From Bacteroidota bacterium (GTDB lineage: Bacteria > Bacteroidota > Bacteroidia > Bacteroidales > Prolixibacteraceae), in NCBI GenBank assembly GCA_030706665.1, contig JAUZOB010000027.1, forward strand, positions 1 through 17,972: DNA of 17,972 nucleotides, in the 5' to 3' direction. The translations under genes and the position numbers were made by a program. The notes under the pieces are model-generated. The model saw only the letters and a list, made by a program, of their open reading frames with translations. It was not told where the DNA came from and did no database searches. Within the stretch, counting starts at the first letter, position 1, and every line of letters begins with the position of its first letter. Below are positions 1-7,577 of this stretch, in pieces.

Positions 1-1
1 G

Positions 2-580
2 GGTGAAGTTGTTCGTCACATTACTGAAGCGACTAAAGGCAACGCCATTATGGTTACCGATGTTGGGCAGCAACAGATGATCTCATCGCGCTACTTCAAA
101 TTCAACCACAGTAGAAGTTGTGTTACGTCAGGAGGATTGGGCACAATGGGGTTTGGACTTCCTGCCTCTGTAGGCGCTCAGATAGGAAGACCGGATAAGA
201 CAGTCATCGCATTTTTAGGTGACGGAGGTTTTCAGATGACACTTCAGGAACTAGGAACTATTGCAAACAATAATCTTCCCATTAAGATAGTCATCCTTAA
301 TAACAACTTTCTGGGTATGGTTCGCCAATGGCAACAACTTTTCTTTGATAAAAGATATTCATTTACAGAAATGAATAATCCTGATTTCGTTAAGATTGCT
401 GATGCTTATGCTATAGCTGGGAAGAGAGTTACAAAACGTGAAGAGCTTACGGAAACGGTTCAGGCAATGCTTGATCATCAAGGACCTTATCTTCTTGAAG
501 TCGTAGTGGGCAAAGAAGACAATGTATTTCCAATGGTCCCTGCCGGATCTTCAGTCTCAGATGTTTTATTGGAACCTTAA
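2..580 (+). CDS. ilvB: Acetolactate synthase large subunit, C-terminal part (partial)
   Basis: This is the last 192 residues of the catalytic subunit of acetohydroxyacid synthase; the 5' end lies before the window. The enzyme uses thiamine diphosphate to condense pyruvate with pyruvate (valine/leucine branch) or with 2-oxobutyrate (isoleucine branch), in the cytosol. The reading frame is open from base 2. The fragment covers the C-terminal ThDP-binding domain. It shows SGGLGTMGFGLPA and the diphosphate/Mg-binding motif that runs from GDGGFQMTLQELGT to NNN about 30 residues later. It is followed after 16 bp by the regulatory subunit gene ilvN, as in most ilvBN pairs. No start, promoter or leader for the operon is visible here. 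The identification is firm; only the missing N-terminal two thirds cannot be judged. Confidence 0.96.
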   Translation, partial: GEVVRHITEATKGNAIMVTDVGQQQMISSRYFKFNHSRSCVTSGGLGTMGFGLPASVGAQIGRPDKTVIAFLGDGGFQMTLQELGTIANNNLPIKIVILNNNFLGMVRQWQQLFFDKRYSFTEMNNPDFVKIADAYAIAGKRVTKREELTETVQAMLDHQGPYLLEVVVGKEDNVFPMVPAGSSVSDVLLEP

Positions 581-596
581 TTCTAAAGAGCACGTT

Positions 597-1139
597 ATGT
601 TGAAAGAATTTATCATTTCAGTCTATACAGAGAACCATATTGGTCTACTTAACCGGATTACGATAATTTTCACCAGAAGAAAGGTGAATATCGAAAGTCT
701 GACCGTTTCTGAGTCTGCTATCAAAGGGATTAGTAAATTCACTATCGTGGTTCATATTCCAGAAGAAAGAGTAAAAACCATCGTTGCCCAGATTGAAAAG
801 CAGGTCGAGGTACTAAAGGCATTTTACCATACCGAAGAAGAGATGATTTATCAGGAAGTCGCTCTTTACAAGGTTTCTACCGACATTTTAACATCAAGCA
901 ATCAAATTGAATCATTAGTTCGGCAGCATAATGCCCGAATTCTTGAAGTTACTCATGACTATACTGTCATTGAAAAAACCGGACATAAAGAAGAAACTCA
1001 GGAATTGTTTAATCAGTTGAACCAATTTGGAGTTCTTCAGTTTATTCGTTCCGGAACTATCGCAATCACCCGTTCGCCCTTTGAAAGACTCTCTGAGTTT
1101 TTGGCACAACGTGATAAAATGATTTCGAGTTTAAAATAA
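597..1139 (+). CDS. ilvN: Acetolactate synthase small (regulatory) subunit
   Basis: This is a 180-residue regulatory subunit that activates IlvB and confers valine feedback inhibition. The N-terminal ACT domain (about residues 3-78) begins with the typical TENHIGLLNRI valine-binding loop and continues RRKVNIESLTVSES. A C-terminal ALS-small-subunit domain follows (about 85-165). The start was placed at the ATG at 597, 16 bp after ilvB. The same frame is open back to an ATG at 522, but that would add 25 residues inside ilvB and before the conserved ACT start, so it is unlikely. The length is in the usual range for the family (about 160-185 residues). The gap to ilvC is 46 bp with no terminator, consistent with co-transcription. 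Confidence 0.95.
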   Translation: MLKEFIISVYTENHIGLLNRITIIFTRRKVNIESLTVSESAIKGISKFTIVVHIPEERVKTIVAQIEKQVEVLKAFYHTEEEMIYQEVALYKVSTDILTSSNQIESLVRQHNARILEVTHDYTVIEKTGHKEETQELFNQLNQFGVLQFIRSGTIAITRSPFERLSEFLAQRDKMISSLK

Positions 1140-1185
1140 TTTCATAGAATAACATCAAAGTCAAACAACATAAAAAGACAACAAA

Positions 1186-2232
1186 ATGGCAAAAATGATT
1201 TTTGGCGGAGTAGAAGAAAATGTAGTTACCCGCGATGAATTTCCATTAAGTAAAGCACTTGAAGTACTAAAAGACGAAACTATAGCAATCATTGGTTATG
1301 GTGTTCAAGGTCCCGGACAATCACTTAATTTACGTGATAACGGATTTAATGTAATCGTCGGACAACGGAAAAACTCAAAATCATGGGACAAAGCTGTCGC
1401 TGATGGTTGGGTACCTGGTGAAACACTCTTCGATATAGCAGAAGCTTGCGAACGTGGTACAATCATTCAATATCTTCTTTCAGATGCAGGACAGATCAGC
1501 GTTTGGCCAACAGTTAAGAAATATTTGACTCCAGGGAAAGCTCTTTATTTCTCTCATGGCTTTGGAATCACATACAAAGAACGCACCGGAATTGTTCCTC
1601 CTGCTGATGTTGATGTAATCCTTATTGCTCCAAAAGGTTCAGGAACTAGTCTTCGTCGCATGTTCCTCGAAGGACGTGGTTTGAATTCAAGTTATGCAAT
1701 CTTCCAGGATGCTACCGGTCATGCATGGAATCGTGTTATCGCTCTGGGTATCGGTGTTGGTTCAGGATATCTTTTTGAAACAACTTTCAAAAGAGAAGTT
1801 TATTCAGACCTTACCGGAGAACGCGGAACTTTGATGGGGGCAATCCAAGGTATCTTTGCTGCACAATATCAAGTATTACGTGAAAACGGACATACTCCAT
1901 CTGAAGCATTCAACGAAACTATAGAAGAATTGACTCAGAGCCTTATGCCTTTGGTTGCAGAAAACGGTATGGACTGGATGTATGCAAACTGCTCTACGAC
2001 TGCACAACGCGGAGCACTTGACTGGTGGAAAAAATTCCGTGATGCTTCATTACCCGTTTTCAAAGATCTTTACAATGAAGTTAAAATAGGAAACGAAGCA
2101 CAGCGTTCAATTGATTCAAACAGTAAAGCTGACTATCGTGTAAAACTTGATGAAGAATTGAAAGAACTTCGTGAAAGCGAAATGTGGCAAGCTGGTGCTG
2201 TGGTCCGCAAATTAAGACCTGAAAACAATTAA
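1186..2232 (+). CDS. ilvC: Ketol-acid reductoisomerase
   Basis: This 348-residue enzyme carries out the Mg-dependent isomerisation and NADPH reduction of acetolactate and acetohydroxybutyrate, the second shared step of valine, leucine and isoleucine synthesis. The N-terminal Rossmann domain shows the dinucleotide loop GYGVQGPGQ near residue 38, followed by VGQRKNSKSW, whose Arg/Ser residues fit binding of the NADPH 2'-phosphate. The metal ligands are present as D208-x3-E212 (SDLTGERG) and E244-x3-E248 (NETIEEL). The Ser of ANCSTTAQRG fits the substrate-binding serine of the family. The length is that of the short KARI class, not the duplicated 490-residue class of E. coli. The GPGQ/LNLRDNG sequence is the variant I associate with Bacteroidetes and, more distantly, fungi. 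The 209-bp gap that follows is unusually large for this operon and holds an inverted-repeat element. Confidence 0.96.
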   Translation: MAKMIFGGVEENVVTRDEFPLSKALEVLKDETIAIIGYGVQGPGQSLNLRDNGFNVIVGQRKNSKSWDKAVADGWVPGETLFDIAEACERGTIIQYLLSDAGQISVWPTVKKYLTPGKALYFSHGFGITYKERTGIVPPADVDVILIAPKGSGTSLRRMFLEGRGLNSSYAIFQDATGHAWNRVIALGIGVGSGYLFETTFKREVYSDLTGERGTLMGAIQGIFAAQYQVLRENGHTPSEAFNETIEELTQSLMPLVAENGMDWMYANCSTTAQRGALDWWKKFRDASLPVFKDLYNEVKIGNEAQRSIDSNSKADYRVKLDEELKELRESEMWQAGAVVRKLRPENN

Positions 2233-2247
2233 TTTTCAATATTCAAA

Positions 2248-2422
2248 AGGCTGTCTAAAAATGATAAGGATTTTTGATTAAAATATAGATTGTAATAAAT
2301 CAAAGGTTTAGGATCATGCTTGATTCCGATTTCATTGAGAGTATTTCAATGAGATCCATCAGAACCTTTATGTAATGATCTGTAAAATCAGAATTTTTAA
2401 TTTATATCTTTTTAGACAGCCT
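2248..2422. mobile_element. MITE-like inverted-repeat element inside the operon
   Basis: This is a 175-bp non-coding segment bounded by perfect 14-bp inverted repeats: AGGCTGTCTAAAAA (2248-2261) and TTTTTAGACAGCCT (2409-2422). Nested palindromes continue inside on the same axis: AAAGGTT/AACCTTT (2302-2308/2363-2369), GGATC/GATCC (2311-2315/2353-2357) and TCATTGA/TCAATGA (2332-2338/2346-2352, 7-nt loop). The whole segment could therefore fold as one long imperfect hairpin. Removing it leaves about 34 bp between ilvC and leuA, in line with the other junctions of this operon (16-46 bp), which suggests insertion into a once compact junction. No clear target-site duplication and no transposase ORF are visible. 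From memory, the GGCTGTC-type ends resemble termini of Bacteroidetes insertion sequences; this was not checked. It could instead be a transcribed regulatory hairpin. Confidence 0.65.
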
Positions 2423-2441
2423 CATTTAAAAACCGATTGTA

Positions 2442-3962
2442 ATGGAAGATAAACTGTATATTTTCGACACCACCCTGCGTGACGGAGAGCAAGTACCCGG
2501 ATGCCAGCTCAACACAATTGAGAAAATCCAGGTAGCCAAAGCACTGGAGGAACTGGGAGTCGATATCATTGAGGCAGGTTTCCCAATCTCTAGTCCCGGA
2601 GACTTTAATTCCGTTAGAGAAATCTCTAAAGCTGTAACCTGGCCTACGATTTGTGCACTCACCCGCGCAGTTGAAAAAGATATCGATGTGGCTGCCGATG
2701 CACTCATGTATGCAAAAAGGAAACGCATCCATACAGGAATCGGAACATCTTATTATCACGTACATTATAAGTTAAATTCTACTCCTGACGAGATACTTCA
2801 ACGGGCAGTCGCAGCTGTTAAGTATGCGAAGAAGTATGTTGAAGATGTTGAATTTTATGCAGAGGACGCAGGACGTTCTGACAACGAATACCTTGCACGT
2901 GTAGTGGAAGCAGTAATCAAAGCCGGAGCTACAGTTATCAACATTCCTGACACAACCGGATATTGCTTGCCTCACGAATTCGGAGAAAAAATTAAATACC
3001 TCTTCGAACACGTCAATGGGATCCACAATGCAATTATCTCGACGCACTGTCATAATGACCTGGGAATGGCTACTGCAAACACCATCTCCGGTGTATTAAA
3101 CGGAGCACGCCAGGTTGAAGTAACTATAAACGGCATTGGGGAAAGAGCCGGCAATACCGCTCTCGAAGAAGTTGTGATGGCTTTTAAAAGCCACAAAGAG
3201 CTTAATATTGTTACCAACATCAACACGAAGAAAATATATAAGACCAGCAGATTAGTCTCTAATCTGATGAATATGCCTGTTCAACCGAACAAAGCAATTG
3301 TCGGACGGAATGCATTTGCTCATTCATCAGGGATACATCAGGATGGAGTCTTAAAGAATCGCGAGAATTACGAAATTATCGATCCTAAAGATGTTGGTAT
3401 TAATGAATCTTCGATTGTACTCACTGCTCGAAGCGGTCGTGCTGCACTGAAACATCGTCTTGAAATCCTCGGATTTAAAATTGAAAAAGAAAAGCTGGAT
3501 CAGGTTTATCAGGAATTTCTGAAATTAGCCGATCGGAAAAAAGATATCAAAGACGATGATATTGCAATGCTTGTAGGAGACATTCGTAAAGAAGATCGAA
3601 GAATAAAACTTGATTACTTACAGGTTGTGACCGGAAAGAATCTGGTTCCGATGGCCACAGTCCGTCTTAATATTGCGGGTGAGAAGTTCACCGCTACAGA
3701 GTCTGGGAATGGTCCTGTTGATGCAGCCATTAAAGCGGTAAAACAGATCATTCGAAGAAAGGTCATTTTGGAAGAATTTCTGATTCAAGCTATCACCCGT
3801 GGAAGCGATGACGTCGGGAAAGTTCACATGCAGGTAGAATACGGAGGACAAATTTTCCATGGTTTTGCTGCAAACACTGACATTATTATGGCATCCACAG
3901 AAGCCTTTCTGGACGCACTCAACAAAATGAGTCCTCAAGATACTCCTGAAGATGAAGAATAA
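2442..3962 (+). CDS. leuA: 2-isopropylmalate synthase
   Basis: This 506-residue enzyme condenses acetyl-CoA with 2-oxoisovalerate, the committed step of leucine synthesis. The N-terminal HMGL-like TIM barrel begins with FDTTLRDGEQVPG, with the catalytic Arg/metal Asp at R13-D14. It carries EFYAEDAGRSD (the substrate-pocket region typical of true LeuA), the metal-binding HCHNDLGMATANT, and NGIGERAGNTALEEV. The C-terminal LeuA allosteric domain (about residues 370-500) includes the GNGPVDAAIKAV turn expected for leucine feedback control. The start at 2442 gives the normal family N-terminus. It lies 19 bp after the inverted-repeat element, so its expression depends on read-through of that element or on a promoter in it that I could not identify. 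The length is normal for bacterial LeuA (about 500-520). Confidence 0.96.
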   Translation: MEDKLYIFDTTLRDGEQVPGCQLNTIEKIQVAKALEELGVDIIEAGFPISSPGDFNSVREISKAVTWPTICALTRAVEKDIDVAADALMYAKRKRIHTGIGTSYYHVHYKLNSTPDEILQRAVAAVKYAKKYVEDVEFYAEDAGRSDNEYLARVVEAVIKAGATVINIPDTTGYCLPHEFGEKIKYLFEHVNGIHNAIISTHCHNDLGMATANTISGVLNGARQVEVTINGIGERAGNTALEEVVMAFKSHKELNIVTNINTKKIYKTSRLVSNLMNMPVQPNKAIVGRNAFAHSSGIHQDGVLKNRENYEIIDPKDVGINESSIVLTARSGRAALKHRLEILGFKIEKEKLDQVYQEFLKLADRKKDIKDDDIAMLVGDIRKEDRRIKLDYLQVVTGKNLVPMATVRLNIAGEKFTATESGNGPVDAAIKAVKQIIRRKVILEEFLIQAITRGSDDVGKVHMQVEYGGQIFHGFAANTDIIMASTEAFLDALNKMSPQDTPEDEE

Positions 3963-3982
3963 CCCTTAATACATTTACAAAC

Positions 3983-5383
3983 TTGGAAGCAAAGACACTT
4001 TTTGACAAAATATGGGATGCACATGTAGTGCATCAGGTTGACGGAGGTCCGAACGTTCTTTATATCGACCGTCATTTTATCCATGAAGTTACCAGTCCTG
4101 TTGCTTTTTTGGGGCTGGAAAAACGTGGATTAAAAGTCTATCGTCCACAGCAAACAACAGCAACGCCTGACCATAACGTACCAACGATTAATCAGCACCT
4201 CGCGATAAAAGATGAGTTATCACGCAATCAGCTTGATACTCTTTCCAATAATTGCGAAAAACACAATATCTCCATCTACGCTTTAAATCATAAATGGCAC
4301 GGTATTGTACATGTTGTTGGTCCTGAATTGGGACTAACCCAACCAGGCATGACAATAGTCTGTGGGGATAGCCACACTTCGACTCATGGAGCATTTGGCT
4401 GTGTAGCTTTTGGTATCGGAACAAGCGAAGTTGAGATGGTGCTGGCAAGTCAGTGCATTCTTCAACCCAAGCCCAAAAAGATGCGCATTGTTGTTGAAGG
4501 AGAACTAAAAACCGGCGTTACTGCTAAAGATATTGCTCTATACATTATTTCAAAAATCTCAACCAGCGGCGGGACAGGCCATTTCATTGAATTCGGAGGA
4601 TCTGCAATTCGAAGCCTTTCAATGGAAGGAAGAATGACCCTGTGTAATATGAGTATTGAGTGTGGAGCACGTGGTGGAATGATTGCTCCAGATGAAAAGA
4701 CATTTGAATATGTAAAAGGCAGAGAATTTGCTCCTAAAGGAGCAGACTGGGATAAAGCTATTGAAAAATGGAAAGAGCTTTATACTGATGTCGATGCTGT
4801 TTTCGACTCTGAACTTCTATTCTGGGCTGATGATATCGAACCAATGATTACCTATGGAACAAATCCAGGAATGGGGATCAAGATAACGGATAAAATCCCC
4901 ACCGGTGAAGATCTTAAAGGTACCGACCGTATCTCTTTTGAAAAATCACTTTCTTATATGGGATTCAAACCCGGAGAAAGTATCTTAGGTAAAGCTGTCG
5001 ACTATATCTTCGTAGGTAGTTGTACAAACGGTCGTATTGAAGACCTGAGAGCATTTGCCTCCTTCGTTAAGGGAAAAAAGAAAGCAGACAACATTACTGC
5101 ATGGATCGTTCCCGGCTCGAAACAAGTAGAACAGCAAGCGATTAAAGAAGGAATTGTTGACATACTCCATGAAGCAGGATTTGAATTCCGTCAACCGGGA
5201 TGCTCAGCTTGCCTTGCGATGAATGACGACAAAATACCAGCAGGTAAATATGCCATTGCTACTTCAAATCGTAATTTCGAAGGTCGTCAAGGTCCCGGTG
5301 CCCGTACCATGCTTGCAAGTCCTTTGGTTGCTGCGGCTGCTGCTGTAACTGGTGTCATCACTGACCCCCGTACTTTAATGTAA
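3983..5383 (+). CDS. leuC: 3-isopropylmalate dehydratase large subunit
   Basis: This is the 466-residue [4Fe-4S] subunit of isopropylmalate isomerase, which with LeuD converts 2- to 3-isopropylmalate via isopropylmaleate. It probably also handles citramalate, given the cimA gene downstream. Cluster ligands are C347 (VGSCTNGR), C407 and C410 (GCSACLAM), the same positions as in E. coli LeuC. GDSHTSTHGAFG is also present. The start appears to be the TTG at 3983: no ATG or GTG exists in frame between the leuA stop and the conserved N-terminus (KTLFDKIWDAHVV), and the next in-frame ATG would remove over 100 conserved residues. A TTG start is unusual in this operon, where the other starts are ATG. 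The gap to leuA is 20 bp. Confidence 0.95.
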   Translation: MEAKTLFDKIWDAHVVHQVDGGPNVLYIDRHFIHEVTSPVAFLGLEKRGLKVYRPQQTTATPDHNVPTINQHLAIKDELSRNQLDTLSNNCEKHNISIYALNHKWHGIVHVVGPELGLTQPGMTIVCGDSHTSTHGAFGCVAFGIGTSEVEMVLASQCILQPKPKKMRIVVEGELKTGVTAKDIALYIISKISTSGGTGHFIEFGGSAIRSLSMEGRMTLCNMSIECGARGGMIAPDEKTFEYVKGREFAPKGADWDKAIEKWKELYTDVDAVFDSELLFWADDIEPMITYGTNPGMGIKITDKIPTGEDLKGTDRISFEKSLSYMGFKPGESILGKAVDYIFVGSCTNGRIEDLRAFASFVKGKKKADNITAWIVPGSKQVEQQAIKEGIVDILHEAGFEFRQPGCSACLAMNDDKIPAGKYAIATSNRNFEGRQGPGARTMLASPLVAAAAAVTGVITDPRTLM

Positions 5384-5412
5384 TCATTTTTTCACCCTTT
5401 ATTTGACAGAAA

Positions 5413-6006
5413 ATGCCAATAGATAAATTTACAACTTTAGTAACACCTGCAGTACCACTTCCAATTGAGAATGTGGATACAGACCAGATTATCCCTGCCC
5501 GTTTTCTAAAGGCTGTCGAGCGTAAAGGTTTTGGAGATAACCTCTTTCGTGACTGGCGTTATGACAAGAGCAACCAGCCAATTGCCGACTTTGTATTGAA
5601 TCAGCCTAAATACCAAGGCAAGATCCTTGTTGCCGGAAAGAATTTCGGTAGCGGATCCAGCCGTGAACATGCCGCATGGTCAATCTTTGATTATGGCTTC
5701 AGAGTTGTGGTATCTAGTTTCTTTGCCGATATTTTCAAAAACAATGCTCTAAACAACGGACTTCTTCCGATACAAGTATCAGAAGAGTATCTTGTAAAAC
5801 TTTTTGCAACGATAGAAAGTAATCCGGCTGCTACGTTTGAGGTAAATCTTGAAAAGCAAACATTCACCAACAACACCACTGGTGAAACGATCGCTTTTGA
5901 GATCAACCCTTATAAAAAACAATGCTTATTAAACGGTCAGGACGATATTGACTTTTTAGTAAGCATCCAGAAGGAGATCGCTTCTTTTGAATCAAACAAG
6001 AGATAG
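5413..6006 (+). CDS. leuD: 3-isopropylmalate dehydratase small subunit
   Basis: This 197-residue swivel-domain subunit pairs with LeuC. Diagnostic stretches are NVDTDQIIPARFLK near the N-terminus and GKNFGSGSSREHAAW in the middle, which forms the substrate-binding loop of the aconitase small domain. The length matches bacterial LeuD (about 195-205 residues). The ATG start lies 29 bp after leuC, and the stop is 17 bp before the next gene, so it is clearly an operon member. It sits directly between leuC and the CimA-like synthase. That fits an isomerase shared by the leucine route (isopropylmalate) and the citramalate route (citramalate to 3-methylmalate via citraconate). The sharing is inference from gene order and from the known use of LeuCD in citramalate pathways. 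Confidence 0.95.
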   Translation: MPIDKFTTLVTPAVPLPIENVDTDQIIPARFLKAVERKGFGDNLFRDWRYDKSNQPIADFVLNQPKYQGKILVAGKNFGSGSSREHAAWSIFDYGFRVVVSSFFADIFKNNALNNGLLPIQVSEEYLVKLFATIESNPAATFEVNLEKQTFTNNTTGETIAFEINPYKKQCLLNGQDDIDFLVSIQKEIASFESNKR

Positions 6007-6023
6007 TCTGAAGTCCTTATTCC

Positions 6024-7559
6024 ATGGTTAATATGAAGCAGAAAGTATATATTATGGATACGACCCTCCGGGATGGGGAGCAAACATCAGGAGTTTCATT
6101 TACCGATACTGAAAAGCTGACTTTAGCAAAAATGTTGCTTGAGGAGCTTAACGTAAATCGGATTGAGATTGCCTCTGCTCGTGTCTCGGATGGTGAATTC
6201 CAGGCAGTCCGTAAAATCACTGAATGGGCAGCATCCAAAGATTTGCTCGACAAAGTTGAGATTCTGGGGTTTGTTGATGGAAAAATCTCTATCGATTGGA
6301 TCAAAAATGCTGGTGGTGAAGTAATAAATCTGCTTTGTAAAGGTTCTTACCGTCATGTCACAGAACAACTTCGCAGAAGTCCGGAAGAACACGTAGCCGA
6401 TATCCGTAATTCAATAGCTTATGCCGCTAAAAATGGATTACGTGTGAATATTTATCTTGAAGATTGGTCAAACGGAATGCGTAACTCGAAAGACTATGTA
6501 TTTTATTTGCTTGATCAATTAAAAGATGAAAAAATTGATCGCTTCATGTTACCGGATACTTTGGGAATACTTGGACCGGATGAAACATTCGATTACTGCA
6601 AAGAAATGTTAGCCCGCTATCCTGAGCTACACTTTGACTTTCATGCCCATAACGATTACGATCTGGCTATTGCGAATGTGTACAAAGCGCTAAAGGCAGG
6701 GATCGACTGTGTTCACACTACCGTAAACGGACTGGGTGAAAGAGCAGGGAATGCACCGTTATCAAGTGTAATCGGATTAATCATGGATCATCTGCATTTG
6801 GAAACAACTGTTGACGAGAGCCGATTAACCAAAATAAGCCGTCTGGTTGAGACTTTTTCAGGCATACGGATTCCTGAGAATAAACCGTTGATCGGCGAAA
6901 ATGTATTTACTCAGTGTAGTGGCGTCCATGCTGACGGAGATAATAAAAACAAGCTTTATTACAATGACCTTGTTCCGGAACGATTTGGACGAAAAAGGCA
7001 ATATGCTCTCGGGAAAACATCCGGCAAAGCAAACATCAAAAAGAATCTTGAAGAGATCGGAATTAATCTGGATGCAGATGCATTGCGTAGGGTAACTGAG
7101 AAGATTATTGAGCTTGGTGATCATAAAGAGACTGTTACCACAGATGATCTCCCCTATATCGTTTCGGATATCCTAAAAAGTGAAGCAATTGGACAACGAA
7201 TCCGTTTTACCAATTACATCATCTCTCATGCAAAAAACTTGCATCCCAGCGCAACTGTCAGCCTTGAAATTGACAATGAGAAATATGAAGCCAATTCTCC
7301 GGGTGACGGTCAGTATGATGCATTTATGAATGCATTAAAGAAGATCTATTTCAGATTAAATAAACCATTTCCTCAACTGGTGAACTATACTGTAACCATT
7401 CCTCCCGGAGGAAGAACTGATGCTTTGGTCGAAACTGTTATTACCTGGAAGTTGAACAGAGAATTCAAAACCAGGGGATTGGAGACAGATCAAACGTCCG
7501 CAGCAATTACTGCTACTGAGAAAATGTTGAATGTTATTGAAAACGATTTTACTGTATAA
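6024..7559 (+). CDS. cimA: (R)-citramalate synthase (LeuA/CimA family)
   Basis: This 511-residue paralogue of LeuA probably condenses pyruvate with acetyl-CoA to (R)-citramalate, opening a threonine-independent route to 2-oxobutyrate and isoleucine. Its HMGL-like barrel starts DTTLRDGEQTSGVSF. As I recall the Leptospira interrogans citramalate synthase structure, its pyruvate pocket uses R16, D17, L81, L104, Y144, E146 and T179. All of these residues occur here at the same positions if translation starts at 6024. Other shared stretches include IEILGFVDG, YLEDWSNGMRNS, ERFGRKRQYALGK and IPPGGRTDALVET. In contrast, the upstream LeuA has FYAEDAGR where this protein has YLEDWS. The C-terminal LeuA-type regulatory domain (about 385-511) is complete, so feedback by isoleucine is plausible. 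A second ATG at 6033 is a possible start. It is often annotated simply as a 2-isopropylmalate synthase. Confidence 0.82.
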   Translation: MVNMKQKVYIMDTTLRDGEQTSGVSFTDTEKLTLAKMLLEELNVNRIEIASARVSDGEFQAVRKITEWAASKDLLDKVEILGFVDGKISIDWIKNAGGEVINLLCKGSYRHVTEQLRRSPEEHVADIRNSIAYAAKNGLRVNIYLEDWSNGMRNSKDYVFYLLDQLKDEKIDRFMLPDTLGILGPDETFDYCKEMLARYPELHFDFHAHNDYDLAIANVYKALKAGIDCVHTTVNGLGERAGNAPLSSVIGLIMDHLHLETTVDESRLTKISRLVETFSGIRIPENKPLIGENVFTQCSGVHADGDNKNKLYYNDLVPERFGRKRQYALGKTSGKANIKKNLEEIGINLDADALRRVTEKIIELGDHKETVTTDDLPYIVSDILKSEAIGQRIRFTNYIISHAKNLHPSATVSLEIDNEKYEANSPGDGQYDAFMNALKKIYFRLNKPFPQLVNYTVTIPPGGRTDALVETVITWKLNREFKTRGLETDQTSAAITATEKMLNVIENDFTV

Positions 7560-7577
7560 TACTTACAAAAATTTATA

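Noticed and set aside
522..596. In-frame upstream ATG that would lengthen IlvN by 25 residues
   Set aside because: The extension lies within the ilvB coding region, and its residues precede the conserved ACT-domain start. The ATG at 597 gives the normal family length.
2412..2765. Minus-strand ORFs opposite the start of leuA
   Set aside because: They are antisense to the highly conserved LeuA N-terminus and overlap the end of the inverted-repeat element. They have no independent coding evidence.
5513..5519. GGCTGTC in leuD resembling the end of the element at 2248-2422
   Set aside because: A 7-bp match inside conserved coding sequence with no partner repeat nearby is expected by chance.
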